DNA of 64,000 bases from Nocardia fusca NBRC 14340. Its GTDB lineage: Bacteria > Actinomycetota > Actinomycetes > Mycobacteriales > Mycobacteriaceae. Location of the stretch: NCBI RefSeq assembly GCF_001618425.1, contig NZ_BDCU01000038.1, forward strand, positions 62,001 to 126,000. Reading direction: 5' to 3'. This document shows, piece by piece, positions 35,832 to 44,771 of this stretch. Every line of letters starts with the position of its first letter. Position 1 is the first letter of the stretch. Below the pieces are notes generated by a model. It was not told where the DNA came from. It worked only from the letters and a program-made list of their open reading frames with translations, and did not search any database. Both the position numbers and the translations under genes were made by a program.

Positions 35832-37271
35832 TCAGCCACCCAAGGCTTCCGCCTGCGGCCACCGCGGGTCGTACGCCGCCCAGCCGGGGTCGCCGTGGGT
35901 CGCGAAGGCGACCCAGGCGCCGTGCACGCGGGCCGCGAGCCCGGCGGGCGCCGGGTCGGGACCGAGCAGACCGGCGTCGCCGTGCAGCCACGGTTCATCG
36001 GCGATGTCGAACACAAAGGGCAGCTCGACCGTGTGGGTGGCGCCCAGCCGACCGTCCAAAGCCGTCGAGCGGTAGCCGAACGAGTAAACATGGGTGCGGC
36101 CACCGGACAGCCGGGCGTGGGCCTCGGTCATCCGAGCGGTGCCGGCCCCGAAGAGGCCTTCGCCCAGCACCGCGGAGCGCAACTCGCCCGGGGTCGCCCC
36201 CGGGCGGGCCGCCCGATGAGCCGCGACGACGGCGGCGGGGTCCGCGCCGACCTTCGCCGCGACTGCGAGCACATCGTCGTCCATGGACGACTCCAGCTTG
36301 CCCTGCGGTACCAGGTATAGATGGCCCTCTTCGGTGTTGGTGCCAATGAGCAGGCCGACTTCTCCGCCCGGCCCCTCCGCCAGGGCGTCGGCCGGCTGCA
36401 CGGGCAGGACCAGGGAGAACGGGCTCAGCTCGACGAGTGGGTCCGTGGCCGTCGCGGTCCGCAGGTCGATCCCCGCGAGATCCGGCAGGATCTCGAGAAA
36501 CCTCTCGTCCGGGATCTCGGCGAATGCCTCCGCGGTGGGCGGCACGCCCAGCGCCCGGGCAGCCGCCGCGGTGACCCGCTGCGCCTGTTCGGGGGTGAAG
36601 GCGCCGGTGCCGCTGCCGCTCTGGATGATCGCGCGCCGGAACAGCCCCTTGGCTTCCGGCGTCGCCAGCAGGGCTCCGGTGATGGTGGCACCAGCGGACT
36701 GGCCGAACAGCGTGACGTTCGCGGGATCGCCACCGAACGCAGCTATCGTGTCCCGCACCCAGCCGAGCGCGGCGAGGACGTCGAGCAGCCCGCGGTTGGC
36801 GGGGGCTCCGTCCAGGTCGAGGAAGCCGGGGATGCCGACGCGGTAGTTCACCGTCACCAGCACCACGCCGTCGCGGGCGAACGCCCGGCCGTCGTAGAGC
36901 GCGGCGCGGGTGGAACCGGTGACGAATCCGCCGCCGTGCACGAAGACCATGACCGGCCGCTTCCCGCCGTCCGCGCCGGGCGTGCGGACGTCGACAGTCA
37001 GGTATTCCTCGCCGCGCACCCAGCCCGGGCCGAAGTAGGGGATCATGTCGAGCCGCCCGAAGTCCCGGGCAGGCTGCGGCGCGGTCGGCGACGGTGCGGT
37101 GGCGTCCCGGACACTGGACCAGCCCGGGTGGGACGCCGGTGGCGCGAACCGGCCGGCGCCTCTGGGTGCCGCCGCGTAGGGGACGGCGCGGTAGAACTCG
37201 CCGAATCGGTCACGAACACCGCGTACGGCGCCCGCCGGGGTCTCTACGATCGGATTTGCCTGCTGGGGCAC
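35832..37271 (-). CDS. Type-B carboxylesterase
   Basis: A 479-residue alpha/beta hydrolase. The oxyanion motif is VFVHGGGFVTGSTRA, the nucleophile elbow NVTLFGQSAGATITG (Ser), the acidic residue probably in GTNTEEGHLYL, and the catalytic His in GATHTVELPFVFD. The GTG at 37271 gives the conserved start ANPIVETPAGAVRGVRDRFG; no similarity extends further upstream. It is downstream of the metallo-hydrolase gene in one operon. A decayed paralogue lies at 3.0-3.4 kb. Confidence 0.9.
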   Translation of the reverse strand: MPQQANPIVETPAGAVRGVRDRFGEFYRAVPYAAAPRGAGRFAPPASHPGWSSVRDATAPSPTAPQPARDFGRLDMIPYFGPGWVRGEEYLTVDVRTPGADGGKRPVMVFVHGGGFVTGSTRAALYDGRAFARDGVVLVTVNYRVGIPGFLDLDGAPANRGLLDVLAALGWVRDTIAAFGGDPANVTLFGQSAGATITGALLATPEAKGLFRRAIIQSGSGTGAFTPEQAQRVTAAAARALGVPPTAEAFAEIPDERFLEILPDLAGIDLRTATATDPLVELSPFSLVLPVQPADALAEGPGGEVGLLIGTNTEEGHLYLVPQGKLESSMDDDVLAVAAKVGADPAAVVAAHRAARPGATPGELRSAVLGEGLFGAGTARMTEAHARLSGGRTHVYSFGYRSTALDGRLGATHTVELPFVFDIADEPWLHGDAGLLGPDPAPAGLAARVHGAWVAFATHGDPGWAAYDPRWPQAEALGG

Positions 37272-37324
37272 GGGAAATTCATCCTCTCTCGGGTTACTGC
37301 GGGGCAGGGCCGGCCCCACCGGGC

Positions 37325-38230
37325 TCAGGCGATGCGGGAGAAGCCCGCCCACTCCTTGATGGCGAACTTCGACCCGTCGCGCTCGACCTCGGCGCCGCCC
37401 TGGCCGCCGAGGTGCGCGGGGAAGACCAGCGCGTTGTCCTCGGCCGCGCGGCCGAGGAGCTTGTGGCGAGTCACCCGAGCTTCGGCCGGGTCCTCGCAGA
37501 AGCAGGAGTTGGTCTCCGGCTCCACGAGCTGTAACGGGGTGTGCACCAGATCGCCGACGAACAGCGCACGGTCGCCGCCCGACTCCAAGGTCAGCACGGA
37601 CGACCCGGGGGTGTGGCCGGGCGCGAGATCCAGCCGGAGGTTCCGGTCGATCCGGCACGAGCCGTCCCACAGGTGGATCAGCCCGGCCTCGTGCACCGGA
37701 ACGACGCTGTCCTCGAAGACGTTCTGGTTGCCGCGACCCAGCAGCGGTTCGTGGTTGTTGGCCGGATTCCAGAAGTCGAAGTCCTGCCGCGTGATCAGGT
37801 ACGTAGCGTTCGGGAAGGTCGGCACCCAGGTCCGGCCGTCGAGGTAGGTGTTCCAGCCCACGTGGTCGATGTGCAAATGGGTGTTGATGACGACGTCGAC
37901 GTCTTCGGGCCGGACACCGGCGGCGGCGAGGTTGTCCAGGAAGTTCGTGTCCAGCCGGTTCCAGACGGGCGCGTAGGGACGGTCCTTGTGGTTGCCGACC
38001 CCGGTGTCGACGAGGATGGTGCGGCCTTCGCTGCGCAACAGCCAGGTCTGGATAGCCGAGAGGCATTCGCCGGTGCCGGTGTCCAAAAAGTCCGGCGCGA
38101 GCCAACTCTGGTGCTCGTCCCAGACGCCGTCGGGGCTGTCGGGGAAGAAGTCCGCGGGGCCCATCTCGACGGAGCCGTAGTACTCCTTGACACGGGTGAC
38201 GGTCACGTCACCCAGCTCGATCTGATCCAT
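37325..38230 (-). CDS. MBL-fold metallo-hydrolase
   Basis: A 301-residue metallo-beta-lactamase-fold protein. Metal ligands are in VVINTHLHIDHVGW (HxHxDH), LAPGHTPGSSVLTL, LFVGDLVHTPLQLV and FPAHLGGQ. The domain usually hydrolyses lactones or esters; the arrangement resembles quorum-quenching lactonases and related enzymes, without proof of substrate. AGGAG lies five bases before the ATG at 38230. It heads an operon with the esterase and is divergent from an XRE regulator. Confidence 0.87.
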   Translation of the reverse strand: MDQIELGDVTVTRVKEYYGSVEMGPADFFPDSPDGVWDEHQSWLAPDFLDTGTGECLSAIQTWLLRSEGRTILVDTGVGNHKDRPYAPVWNRLDTNFLDNLAAAGVRPEDVDVVINTHLHIDHVGWNTYLDGRTWVPTFPNATYLITRQDFDFWNPANNHEPLLGRGNQNVFEDSVVPVHEAGLIHLWDGSCRIDRNLRLDLAPGHTPGSSVLTLESGGDRALFVGDLVHTPLQLVEPETNSCFCEDPAEARVTRHKLLGRAAEDNALVFPAHLGGQGGAEVERDGSKFAIKEWAGFSRIA

Positions 38231-38367
38231 GATCACTCCTCGTGAATCGAGGGCGGCTGCCCTGGCAGGTCGAGCCTGATCGTGTCCGCGCGCGGCAACC
38301 AGCCCCGCCTTGTCCTACCCCCGGCAGGGTGTGGCTGGGCGGTGCCGTTGGCGTGGATAGTGGAGTG

Positions 38368-39246
38368 ATGGACGGACCAAGCCCGCTCGGCGACTTCCTG
38401 CAGGCACGGCGGGCCAGGCTACGCCCGGAAGACGTGGGTCTCCACGACCTCGGGCCACGCCGACGGGTGGCGGGGCTGCGCCGGGAGGAGCTGGCGCAGC
38501 TGGCAGGGGTGAGCGTCGACTACTACACACGTCTCGAGCAGGGCCGTTCGAAGAGTGCCTCGCCGCAGGTGCTCGACGCCCTCGCCGATGCACTCCGGCT
38601 CGACGACACCGAACGCACCCATCCGCACACCATCGCAAAACCGGCACCGGCACGCCGCAGGCGCCCCGACCGGCCGCAGCAACTGCACCCAGCGACACGA
38701 TCACTGCTCTGTAACCTCGACGCGGCCCTCCGGCCCGCCTTCGTCCTCGGCCGCCGCCTCGACGTGCTCGGGCACAACCACCTCGCGGGCCGGCTGATCA
38801 CCGACTTCGAAACACTGCCCACCTCGGAACGCAACCAGGCCACGTTCGTCTTCCTCGACCCCCACGCGCGTGAGCTCTACGCCGATTGGGAGCAGGTCGC
38901 CGCCGATACCGCAGCCATGCTCCGCGTCGATGCCGGCAAGCACCCCGACGACCCGCAGCTCGGCCGGCTCGTCGGTGAGCTGTCGATCCACAGTCCCGAG
39001 TTCCGCCGCCTCTGGGCCCGCAACCACGTCCACCAGCGCACCACCGGGACCAAGCGCTACCACCACCCGCTGGTCGGCGACCTCACCATCAGCTACCAGG
39101 CGCTCATCATCGCCGACGACCCCGATCAGACCCTCATCATCTACGACACAAAACCCGACTTGCCCTCGGCCCACGCCCTCAGGCTCCTCGCCGAGGGCAC
39201 CGGAGGCAGCCGGACCGCGTGGGACACACACTCGACATCGATCTGA
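38368..39246 (+). CDS. XRE-family regulator with MmyB-like ligand domain
   Basis: A 292-residue regulator. The N-terminal HTH reads RVAGLRREELAQLAGVSVDY, YTRLEQGRS, and the C-terminal MmyB-like domain includes LDVLGHNHLAGRLITDF, LSIHSPEFRRLWARNHV and YHHPLVGDLTISYQAL. Such proteins typically sit divergent from an oxidoreductase or hydrolase operon and sense a small lipid-like or aromatic ligand. Here the target is probably the metallo-hydrolase/esterase operon. A fragment of a paralogue remains at 2.8-3.0 kb. Confidence 0.9.
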   Translation: MDGPSPLGDFLQARRARLRPEDVGLHDLGPRRRVAGLRREELAQLAGVSVDYYTRLEQGRSKSASPQVLDALADALRLDDTERTHPHTIAKPAPARRRRPDRPQQLHPATRSLLCNLDAALRPAFVLGRRLDVLGHNHLAGRLITDFETLPTSERNQATFVFLDPHARELYADWEQVAADTAAMLRVDAGKHPDDPQLGRLVGELSIHSPEFRRLWARNHVHQRTTGTKRYHHPLVGDLTISYQALIIADDPDQTLIIYDTKPDLPSAHALRLLAEGTGGSRTAWDTHSTSI

Positions 39247-39529
39247 GGGGAGTATCCGTTCACCGGCTCGCGCCCACCGGTCGGCTGTGCCCCCGACGGC
39301 GATCCAAGTCGCCGACCGCCGGCACTTGTAGAACACAATCTGGTGCGAGCACCGGAGAAGGTGGTTGCGCACGGCCGCTGCCGACCCGCGAAACCACCAC
39401 CGCCAGCGCGCAATCCTCGAGAGCGCATGTGCCGCGAGCCGTGACCGCTCCGAGACCGAGCCCGCGGCTCGAGAGCCAACGCACAGATCACGCATCGAGA
39501 GGTTTCGCGCACGACGCGGATGAGCACGG

Positions 39530-39860
39530 CCGCCCAGTCTTCGCCACCGACGAAATCTACTAGCGGCCTCGAGCCGCCGTCGACGACGGTGAGCATGCGG
39601 TCGAGTTGGGCGTGTTGCTCGGGCGCGCCGGCCACGGAGAGCACGCCCGCGAGGATGCCGCCGACGTCGACCGGGTCGATGTCGCTGCGCAGTGCTCCCG
39701 CTTCGGTCAGGGGAGGCAACTCCGGCGTCGTGACATCGGCGCGAATCCGATTGCACCCGGTACCTTCCGTCGTGACCGGAACCATCCTCTACCGGTTGGG
39801 CAGACCTCTCGCGTACTCGCCGATCTCGGCGAGATCCTGCAAGGCAGCCCGGATGAGTTG
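39530..39860 (-). pseudogene. Remnant of a TetR-family regulator (C-terminal domain)
   Basis: The minus strand reads LTEAGALRSDIDPVDVGGIL followed by AGVLSVAGAPEQHAQLDRML and TVVDGGSRPL, the usual C-terminal domain of small actinobacterial TetR proteins. Upstream, LQDLAEIGEYARGLPNR appears in another frame. No HTH is found. The 280 bp on its left, up to the XRE stop, show nothing I recognise. Confidence 0.55.
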
Positions 39861-39994
39861 ACGGTGGCCGTCGGCCTTCTTTCCGGCGTGGACGGAGCTC
39901 CGGTGGTCGGCGCGCCCACGTGGTCGGGAATCCTGAACGCGGGAGCTGCCGAGAACGGGTCGGCGCACGGGCACAGAGCGCTGGCCGGTCGGTG

Positions 39995-40516
39995 TCAGAT
40001 CGGGTCGATTCCGGCGATCATCGGCGGGGTGTCGACGACCGGGAACGTCTGGAAATATAGGTGCTCGATGCGGCGCAGCCGGATCCTCCATCCCTCGGAC
40101 GTGCGGACCCAGTCGTCGTGCCAGTAGCCCACAGCGTGGGTATTGGTTTTGCCGTCGCGGCTCATGTGCGTGTGCCAGTGTGGGGCCATCGAGTGAGCGG
40201 TGTCGCCGTCGATGGTGACGGTGGCGTGTCCCTCAATGTGCTGCCAGGCGTTGAAGGAGAACCCCAGGCCTTCCTTGCCACCGACGAGGTCCTTGCCGCG
40301 CATTAGTTCCGCGTAGTCGCCGAGGTTGAAGATCTGCCCTCCGGCATCGGTTGCATCGATCACGGCGTCGGGTGTAAAGAGCTGGCCCCACTGTGCAAGG
40401 ACATTTCCGTCCTCACTGTCGGCCTGGTGCAGGTCCTGTCCCAGCCCGTAGAGGGCGACCTTGTCCTGGATCTCCAGTCGGTCGAGCAGGTATTGGATCC
40501 GGTCAGTGTCACTCAT
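39995..40516 (-). CDS. SnoaL-like (NTF2-fold) protein
   Basis: A 173-residue protein of the SnoaL_4 type. It starts IQYLLDRLEIQDKVALYGLG, has WGQLFTPDAVIDATDAGG, and ends with RIRLRRIEHLYFQTFPVVDT. Members include ring-hydroxylating dioxygenase-beta-like and dehydratase or isomerase enzymes as well as binding proteins. GAGGAG precedes the ATG. It is divergent from a small ArsR-type regulator that probably represses it. The reaction is not predictable. Confidence 0.85.
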   Translation of the reverse strand: MSDTDRIQYLLDRLEIQDKVALYGLGQDLHQADSEDGNVLAQWGQLFTPDAVIDATDAGGQIFNLGDYAELMRGKDLVGGKEGLGFSFNAWQHIEGHATVTIDGDTAHSMAPHWHTHMSRDGKTNTHAVGYWHDDWVRTSEGWRIRLRRIEHLYFQTFPVVDTPPMIAGIDPI

Positions 40517-40557
40517 GGCTCTCCTCGGGGCTTGATACCGGTCAGCATAAAAATGAC

Positions 40558-40577
40558 ATTTCCAAAACTGTGGAAAT
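40558..40577. promoter_or_regulatory. Probable ArsR operator ATTTCC-N8-GGAAAT
   Basis: A perfect 6-bp inverted repeat in the 78-bp gap between the SnoaL-like gene and the ArsR gene. ArsR-family dimers bind such imperfect dyads. The assignment rests on position. Confidence 0.5.
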
Positions 40578-40594
40578 ATGGTTGCTACGCTAGC

Positions 40595-40927
40595 ATGGGT
40601 TTCATGCAGCGCAAACCTCGAATGTCAGCACCCATGCCGCTTCCAGATATGGCCCGGCTGTTCGCAGTGCTGGGTGACGAGAGCCGACTGGCGGTCGTGA
40701 GACTTTTGCTCGACGGCGAGCTCCGGACGGCCGGCCAGATCGCGGAGCAAGTGTCGCTGCCGACTTCGACGTGTTCCTATCATCTGACCAAGCTCCTGAA
40801 TGCCGGCGTCACCACATGCCGGACCCAGGGCGCCTTCCGATTCCCAGTCCTGCGCCGCGCCGAACTCGAGCAGCAGTTTCCGGGCATCCTCGACATTATC
40901 GCACAGGTCGTGCCGCAGGCCGCCTGA
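40595..40927 (+). CDS. ArsR-family transcriptional regulator
   Basis: A 110-residue winged-helix protein. It reads MARLFAVLGDESRLAVVRLL, TAGQIAEQVSLPTSTCSYHL, TKLLNAGVTTCRTQGAFRFP. The typical metal-binding CxC of arsenic sensors is absent, so a metabolic or non-metal ligand is likely. Three in-frame ATG codons (40595, 40604, 40622) are possible starts and none has a clear ribosome site. It is divergent from the SnoaL-like gene. Confidence 0.85.
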   Translation: MGFMQRKPRMSAPMPLPDMARLFAVLGDESRLAVVRLLLDGELRTAGQIAEQVSLPTSTCSYHLTKLLNAGVTTCRTQGAFRFPVLRRAELEQQFPGILDIIAQVVPQAA

Positions 40928-40996
40928 TGACATGCTCGGCCGGACGCCGACGTCTTGGGCATGTTCGATCCGGGCGCGTCGACGGGCGCCCCCCAC

Positions 40997-42328
40997 CTAG
41001 TGTCCTGGTCCCGAAATCTTCGCCATATATTTGGCGAGGGAGTCGAGGATCTCGTCAGCGGTCTTGCGCCAGGTGAACGGTTTCGGGTCAGCGTTCCAGT
41101 TCTCGATCCAGCCCTTGACGTCTTTCTCCAGTGCTGCAACGCTTTTGTGGACGCTGCGTCGCAGGAGTTGGTCGGTGAGGAGCCCGAACCAGCGTTCGAC
41201 CTGGTTGATCCATGAGGATCCGGTCGGGGTGAAATGCATGTGGAAGCGCGGGTGCTTGGCGAGCCAGGCGTTGACGACCGGGGCCTTGTGGGTGGCCAGG
41301 TTGTCACACACCACATGCACGTCCAGGCCGGCCGGCACGGCTTTGTCGATTGCGACCAGGAATTTCTTGAACTCGGCCGCTCGGTGCTGTGGGTAGAGCT
41401 GGGAGATCACGGTGCCATCGGAGATGTTGAATGCGGCGAAAAGGTCGCTCACGCCGTGACGGACGTAGTCATGGCTACGGCGTTCGGGCATGCCGGGCAT
41501 CATGGGAAGAACCGGCTGGGAACGGTCGAGCGCCTGCATCCCGGACTTCTCGTCCACGCACAGGACCACGGCCCGCTCCGGCGGGTTGTGGTAGAGGCCC
41601 ACGACATCGACGACCTTGTCCACGAACTGCGGATCGTTGGACAGTTTGAACCCGTCGACCAGAATGCGGCTTCAAATCGAACTTGCCCCAGATACGGCCT
41701 ATCGTGCTGCGCGACAGGCCAGTTCGCTTGGCCATCGATGCCCGTGACCAGTGCGTCGCGTTCGGCGGCATCTGTTCCAGTGTGGTGACCACCACGTCCT
41801 CGACCTGATCGAGCAGGATCGAGGGTGGCCGCCCCCGGCGAGGCTCATCGATCAGACCCCCGAGCCGTCGCTCGACGAACCGGCTCCGCCAACGAGCCAC
41901 AGTACTTTCCATCACCCGGAGATCGGCCGCGACCCGCTTGTTCGACGCTCCCGCAGCACAGGCCAACACGATCCGAGCCCGCAACACCAAAGCCTGCGAG
42001 GTCTTCGCCCGCCGCGACCAGCGCCTCAACTGTTCGGCCTCGTCGCCGGTCAACACCACATCGGCAGTCGGACGACCCGACCGACGCGCATCGCGTAGTC
42101 CGTCCAACCTGGACTCGGCGAACCGCTTACGCCACTTGCCCACCGTCATTGCCGACACACCGAGATCGGCAGCCAGCCGCTCGTACACCACACCCGGCTC
42201 GGCGCACGCGAGCACGATCCGCGCTGCACGGCCTCCCGCTCCGACCCTGAAACCGACCACGCGACAAGCCTTTCCCGCTCAGCACTGGTCAACTCGAACT
42301 CGGCATCAGCACGCCCCGAAAACGACAC
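40997..42328 (-). pseudogene. IS630 transposase with two frameshifts and a duplicated HTH
   Basis: The frame changes twice. Near 42237 a base is missing (LVAWSVSGSEREAV continues as ARIVLACAEPGVVYERLAAD). Near 41665 an extra T separates KFDLKPH from VDGFKLSNDPQFVDKVVDVV. DDE residues are visible in VVLCVDEKSGMQALDR, HVVCDNLATHKAP and WINQVERWF. The N-terminal HTH block occurs twice (RIVLACAEPGVVYERLAADL and RIVLACAAGASNKRVAADLR), joined at a GRP sequence, which makes it longer than usual. The TAG stop is completed by the TA target plus one host base. Confidence 0.8.
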
Positions 42329-42374
42329 GCACCAACCATACTCAATAACAGCGCAAATTTCGGGACCAGGACAC
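41000..42374 (-). mobile_element. IS630-family insertion sequence, complete ends, inactivated transposase
   Basis: The ends are inverted repeats beginning GTGTCCTGGTCCCGAAAT (left) and its complement (right), each flanked by TA (40998-40999 and 42375-42376), the target duplication of IS630/Tc1 elements. One transposase gene on the minus strand fills it but carries two frameshifts. The right TA is shared with the end of a second IS630-like element. Confidence 0.85.
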
Positions 42375-42376
42375 TA

Positions 42377-42890
42377 GTGTTCCGCGCCTGAAATCCGTTG
42401 GTTAATTGTAGGATCCGGCGGCGGCAAGGACAGGGCGGCCGCGGCCTGGGGCCGGATCTGGTAGTGACCGAGACGCAGCGTCGGGAGTTAGTGCGGGGTG
42501 CGCGGGCAGCGACCTCGACGCAGGCGTATGCATTGCGGTGCCGGATCGTGCCGGCGTGCGCCGAGCCGGGTGCGTTCAACACCCACGTTGCTGCCGAGTT
42601 GGGCGTATCGGCGATGACGGTGCGTAAATGGCGAGGTCGCTTCATCGAGTACGGACTGGCAGGTCTGGCCGATGAGCCGCGGCCGGACCGGCCACCGTCG
42701 ATCCTGCTGGATCAGGTGCAGGGTACGCCCGCGCGCCGCACCCACGACTATGCCCGGCACGGCACCACCAGCCTGTTCGCCGCGTTCAACATCGCCGACG
42801 GCACCGTGATCGGCGAACAGCACCGCCGCCATCGCGTCATCGAGTTCCTGACCAGCATCGACAAGGCCATGCCCGCCGCCGGAGGGTTAT
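42377..42890 (+). mobile_element. Second IS630-family element, internally deleted remnant
   Basis: It starts at the same TA as the first element, with an end GTGTTCCGCGCCTGAAAT resembling the first IS end. A plus-strand frame encodes the HTH (ELVRGARAATSTQAYALRCR, VAAELGVSAMTVRKWRGRFI). It then jumps from PPSILLDQV to TPARRTHDYARHGTTSLFAA. The segment with the first catalytic Asp is missing, and the frame loses similarity after FLTSIDKAMPA. No right end was found. Confidence 0.7.
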
Positions 42891-43376
42891 TCCCGAATCC
42901 GGTCGCGCGCATACTGTATCGCCTTATTCGAAGGCCAGCGAGCGAGGAAGGCAACACCTTTGCCGCCGGTAGTAATCGGGCGAAGAACAACGACAATGGC
43001 TTGACCAGCGGTGATGACGGACTATCCGGTGTCGGTGTTTCGGGAAGGGTTATCGGCGGTGCGGGTCGAGGCAGAGGAGGCTGGTGATGCTGCGCATAGC
43101 TGCTGGTGAGGGTTTGAAGTAGCAGCGGAGGTTGTCGGCCTTGCGGCGTTGGGATTACTTTCCGGTTTGATGGGCCAGTTCGGTGAGCAGGTCGATGGCG
43201 TGGTTCTGTTCCAACTGGATCGTGGATGGCGGCACGCTTAAGATCGCCCGAACCGAGCAATCGCGGCAGACACCGGATTCCGGAATGCGCCTCCCGATAT
43301 CCAACTATGACGGCGAGGCACGCGCCACACCTACACGGAGACAAGGCCAGAGCAGTAGGAGCGGGCAACGTTCTCC
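42891..43376. other. Unassigned 486-bp stretch
   Basis: This lies between the IS630 remnant and the nitroreductase gene. I see no gene with family resemblance. A short plus-strand frame (MTDYPVSVFREGLSAVRVEA...) and a minus-strand tail (NHAIDLLTELAHQTGK) could be fragments of mobile-element genes, but neither is supported. Confidence 0.3.
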
Positions 43377-44075
43377 CTACCAGCGGTTCCAATGGATATG
43401 ACTGACCGGATCGGCCTTCCGTGCGGGCTTGAAGTCGGTCCCGATGGTGTAGGCAATGGGGGTCAGTGCAACTTGGACGACGTTGTCGTAGGGGATCCCG
43501 AGAACATCGGCCATCTCTCGCTCATACTGCAGGTGTCCGACGGTCCAGGCTGTGCCGAGGCCGCGTTCGCGCGCGGCAAGCATGAAACTCCAGGTGGCTG
43601 GGATGACAGAACCCCAGTTGTGCGCCTGCCCTCGTGTGGATGTCATCTCTGCGCGATGCGCGACACGTACGACGGGGATCATGAGCACCGGAACCTCGTG
43701 GAGGCGCCAGAAGAGATGCCCGAGGCTGTCGCGGATCTTCCCCCACTCCGATGAGCCGAAGCTCATTCGGGTAGGCATGGGGGCCATGCCGTGCTCATCC
43801 GGAGCGCGGCTCTGAAGGCCTTGACGCCAGATGTCGGCGACTCGCGCCTTGGTGGCCGGGTCTTCGATGAATATGAAGTCCCACTGCTGTTGGTTCCGCC
43901 CCGTGGGTGCCTGCTGCGCGATCTTCACGGCCTCTTCGATCAGCTCGCGCGGTACGGGGCGGGTGAGGTCGAGACGCCGACGGACCGCGCGTGTCGTGGT
44001 GAGGACTTCGTCAGCAGTCAAGCTGAGATGCGAGTCGAAAGGAATCTTGTTCGCGTCTGTGTCGCGAGGGTCCAT
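43377..44075 (-). CDS. Nitroreductase-family protein
   Basis: A 232-residue FMN-dependent nitroreductase-fold protein. FMN contacts are in LTTTRAVRRRLDLTRPV, QQAPTGRNQQQWDFIFI and ATWSFMLAARERGLGTAWTV, and the C-terminal part is typical (ADVLGIPYDNVVQVALTPIA). It could reduce nitro groups, quinones or enones with NAD(P)H. ATG at 44075 is preferred over GTG at 44084 because AAGG is at better spacing. It is divergent from a TetR gene with two operators between them. Confidence 0.87.
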   Translation of the reverse strand: MDPRDTDANKIPFDSHLSLTADEVLTTTRAVRRRLDLTRPVPRELIEEAVKIAQQAPTGRNQQQWDFIFIEDPATKARVADIWRQGLQSRAPDEHGMAPMPTRMSFGSSEWGKIRDSLGHLFWRLHEVPVLMIPVVRVAHRAEMTSTRGQAHNWGSVIPATWSFMLAARERGLGTAWTVGHLQYEREMADVLGIPYDNVVQVALTPIAYTIGTDFKPARKADPVSHIHWNRW

Positions 44076-44091
44076 GATGTCCACCTTAAGT

Positions 44092-44146
44092 TGACCAGAG
44101 GGTCATTTTGCTGGAGCAGGTCGAATATAACATGACCACCAGGTCA
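44092..44146. promoter_or_regulatory. Two TetR operators, TGACC-N4-GGTCA
   Basis: TGACC-AGAG-GGTCA (44092-44105) and TGACC-ACCA-GGTCA (44133-44146) share the same half-sites, 41 bp apart. One is next to each of the divergent nitroreductase and TetR genes. Binding by the adjacent TetR is inferred. Confidence 0.65.
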
Positions 44147-44166
44147 CTTTCGAATAGACTCCAGCC

Positions 44167-44769
44167 ATGGAGGACAGGACTCGACCATTGCGCGCAGACG
44201 CTGTACGAAACCGGGATCGCTTGCTCGCCGCGGCAGAGGCAGTCATGGCAGAGCGGGGCCCCGATGTCTCTGTGGCGGATATCGCGACGCGGGCCGGCGT
44301 GGCAAAGGGGACCATGTTTCGTCACTTCGCCACGAAGGAAGACCTCGTGGCGGCCATCGTCGTCAAACACATGATCGTCCTGGCAGACCATGCCCGGCGG
44401 TTGCTGGACGCTCCCGACCCCGAGACAGCCCTCGTGGACTTCCTCACCTTCGCCGCTGACCAGCGGCAACAGCGCGACTTGGCCTACCTCATCTCGAATG
44501 GCGGCAGCACTGAGGAAGCCACCCGGGTACGTGGCGAGGCGCACGATGCGGTGGTGGCGCTCGTGGACCGAGCACGTGAGCACGGCCTCATCCGGTCAGA
44601 CATCACGGGCACCGACGTCTTCCTCCTCGCCTGCGCTCCCGTCCAGGTTGCCGAGAATCTGCCCGGTGCGCCTTCCGATCTCTGGCGGCGATATCTCGCC
44701 GTCATCATCGATGGCTTACTGCGGGCCGATGCGGCTCCGCTCCCGGTTCCTGCGCCCGTGTGGCGCTGA
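44167..44769 (+). CDS. TetR-family transcriptional regulator
   Basis: A 200-residue repressor. The HTH reads RDRLLAAAEAVMAERGPDVS, VADIATRAGVAKGTMFRHFA, then TKEDLVAAIV. The C-terminal domain is the short SBD-type common in actinomycetes (LVDRAREHGLIRSDITGTDV, ending YLAVIIDGLLRADAAPL). It is divergent from the nitroreductase gene and probably represses it together with itself. Confidence 0.9.
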   Translation: MEDRTRPLRADAVRNRDRLLAAAEAVMAERGPDVSVADIATRAGVAKGTMFRHFATKEDLVAAIVVKHMIVLADHARRLLDAPDPETALVDFLTFAADQRQQRDLAYLISNGGSTEEATRVRGEAHDAVVALVDRAREHGLIRSDITGTDVFLLACAPVQVAENLPGAPSDLWRRYLAVIIDGLLRADAAPLPVPAPVWR

Positions 44770-44771
44770 CG

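Noticed and set aside
36321..37847. Long plus-strand frame opposite the esterase and metallo-hydrolase
   Set aside because: It is antisense to two well-supported genes, has a low-complexity Arg/Gly/Ala-rich composition and no motif.
43022..43120. Short frame MTDYPVSVFREGLSAVRVEA downstream of the IS630 remnant
   Set aside because: Too short and without a ribosome site or family resemblance.
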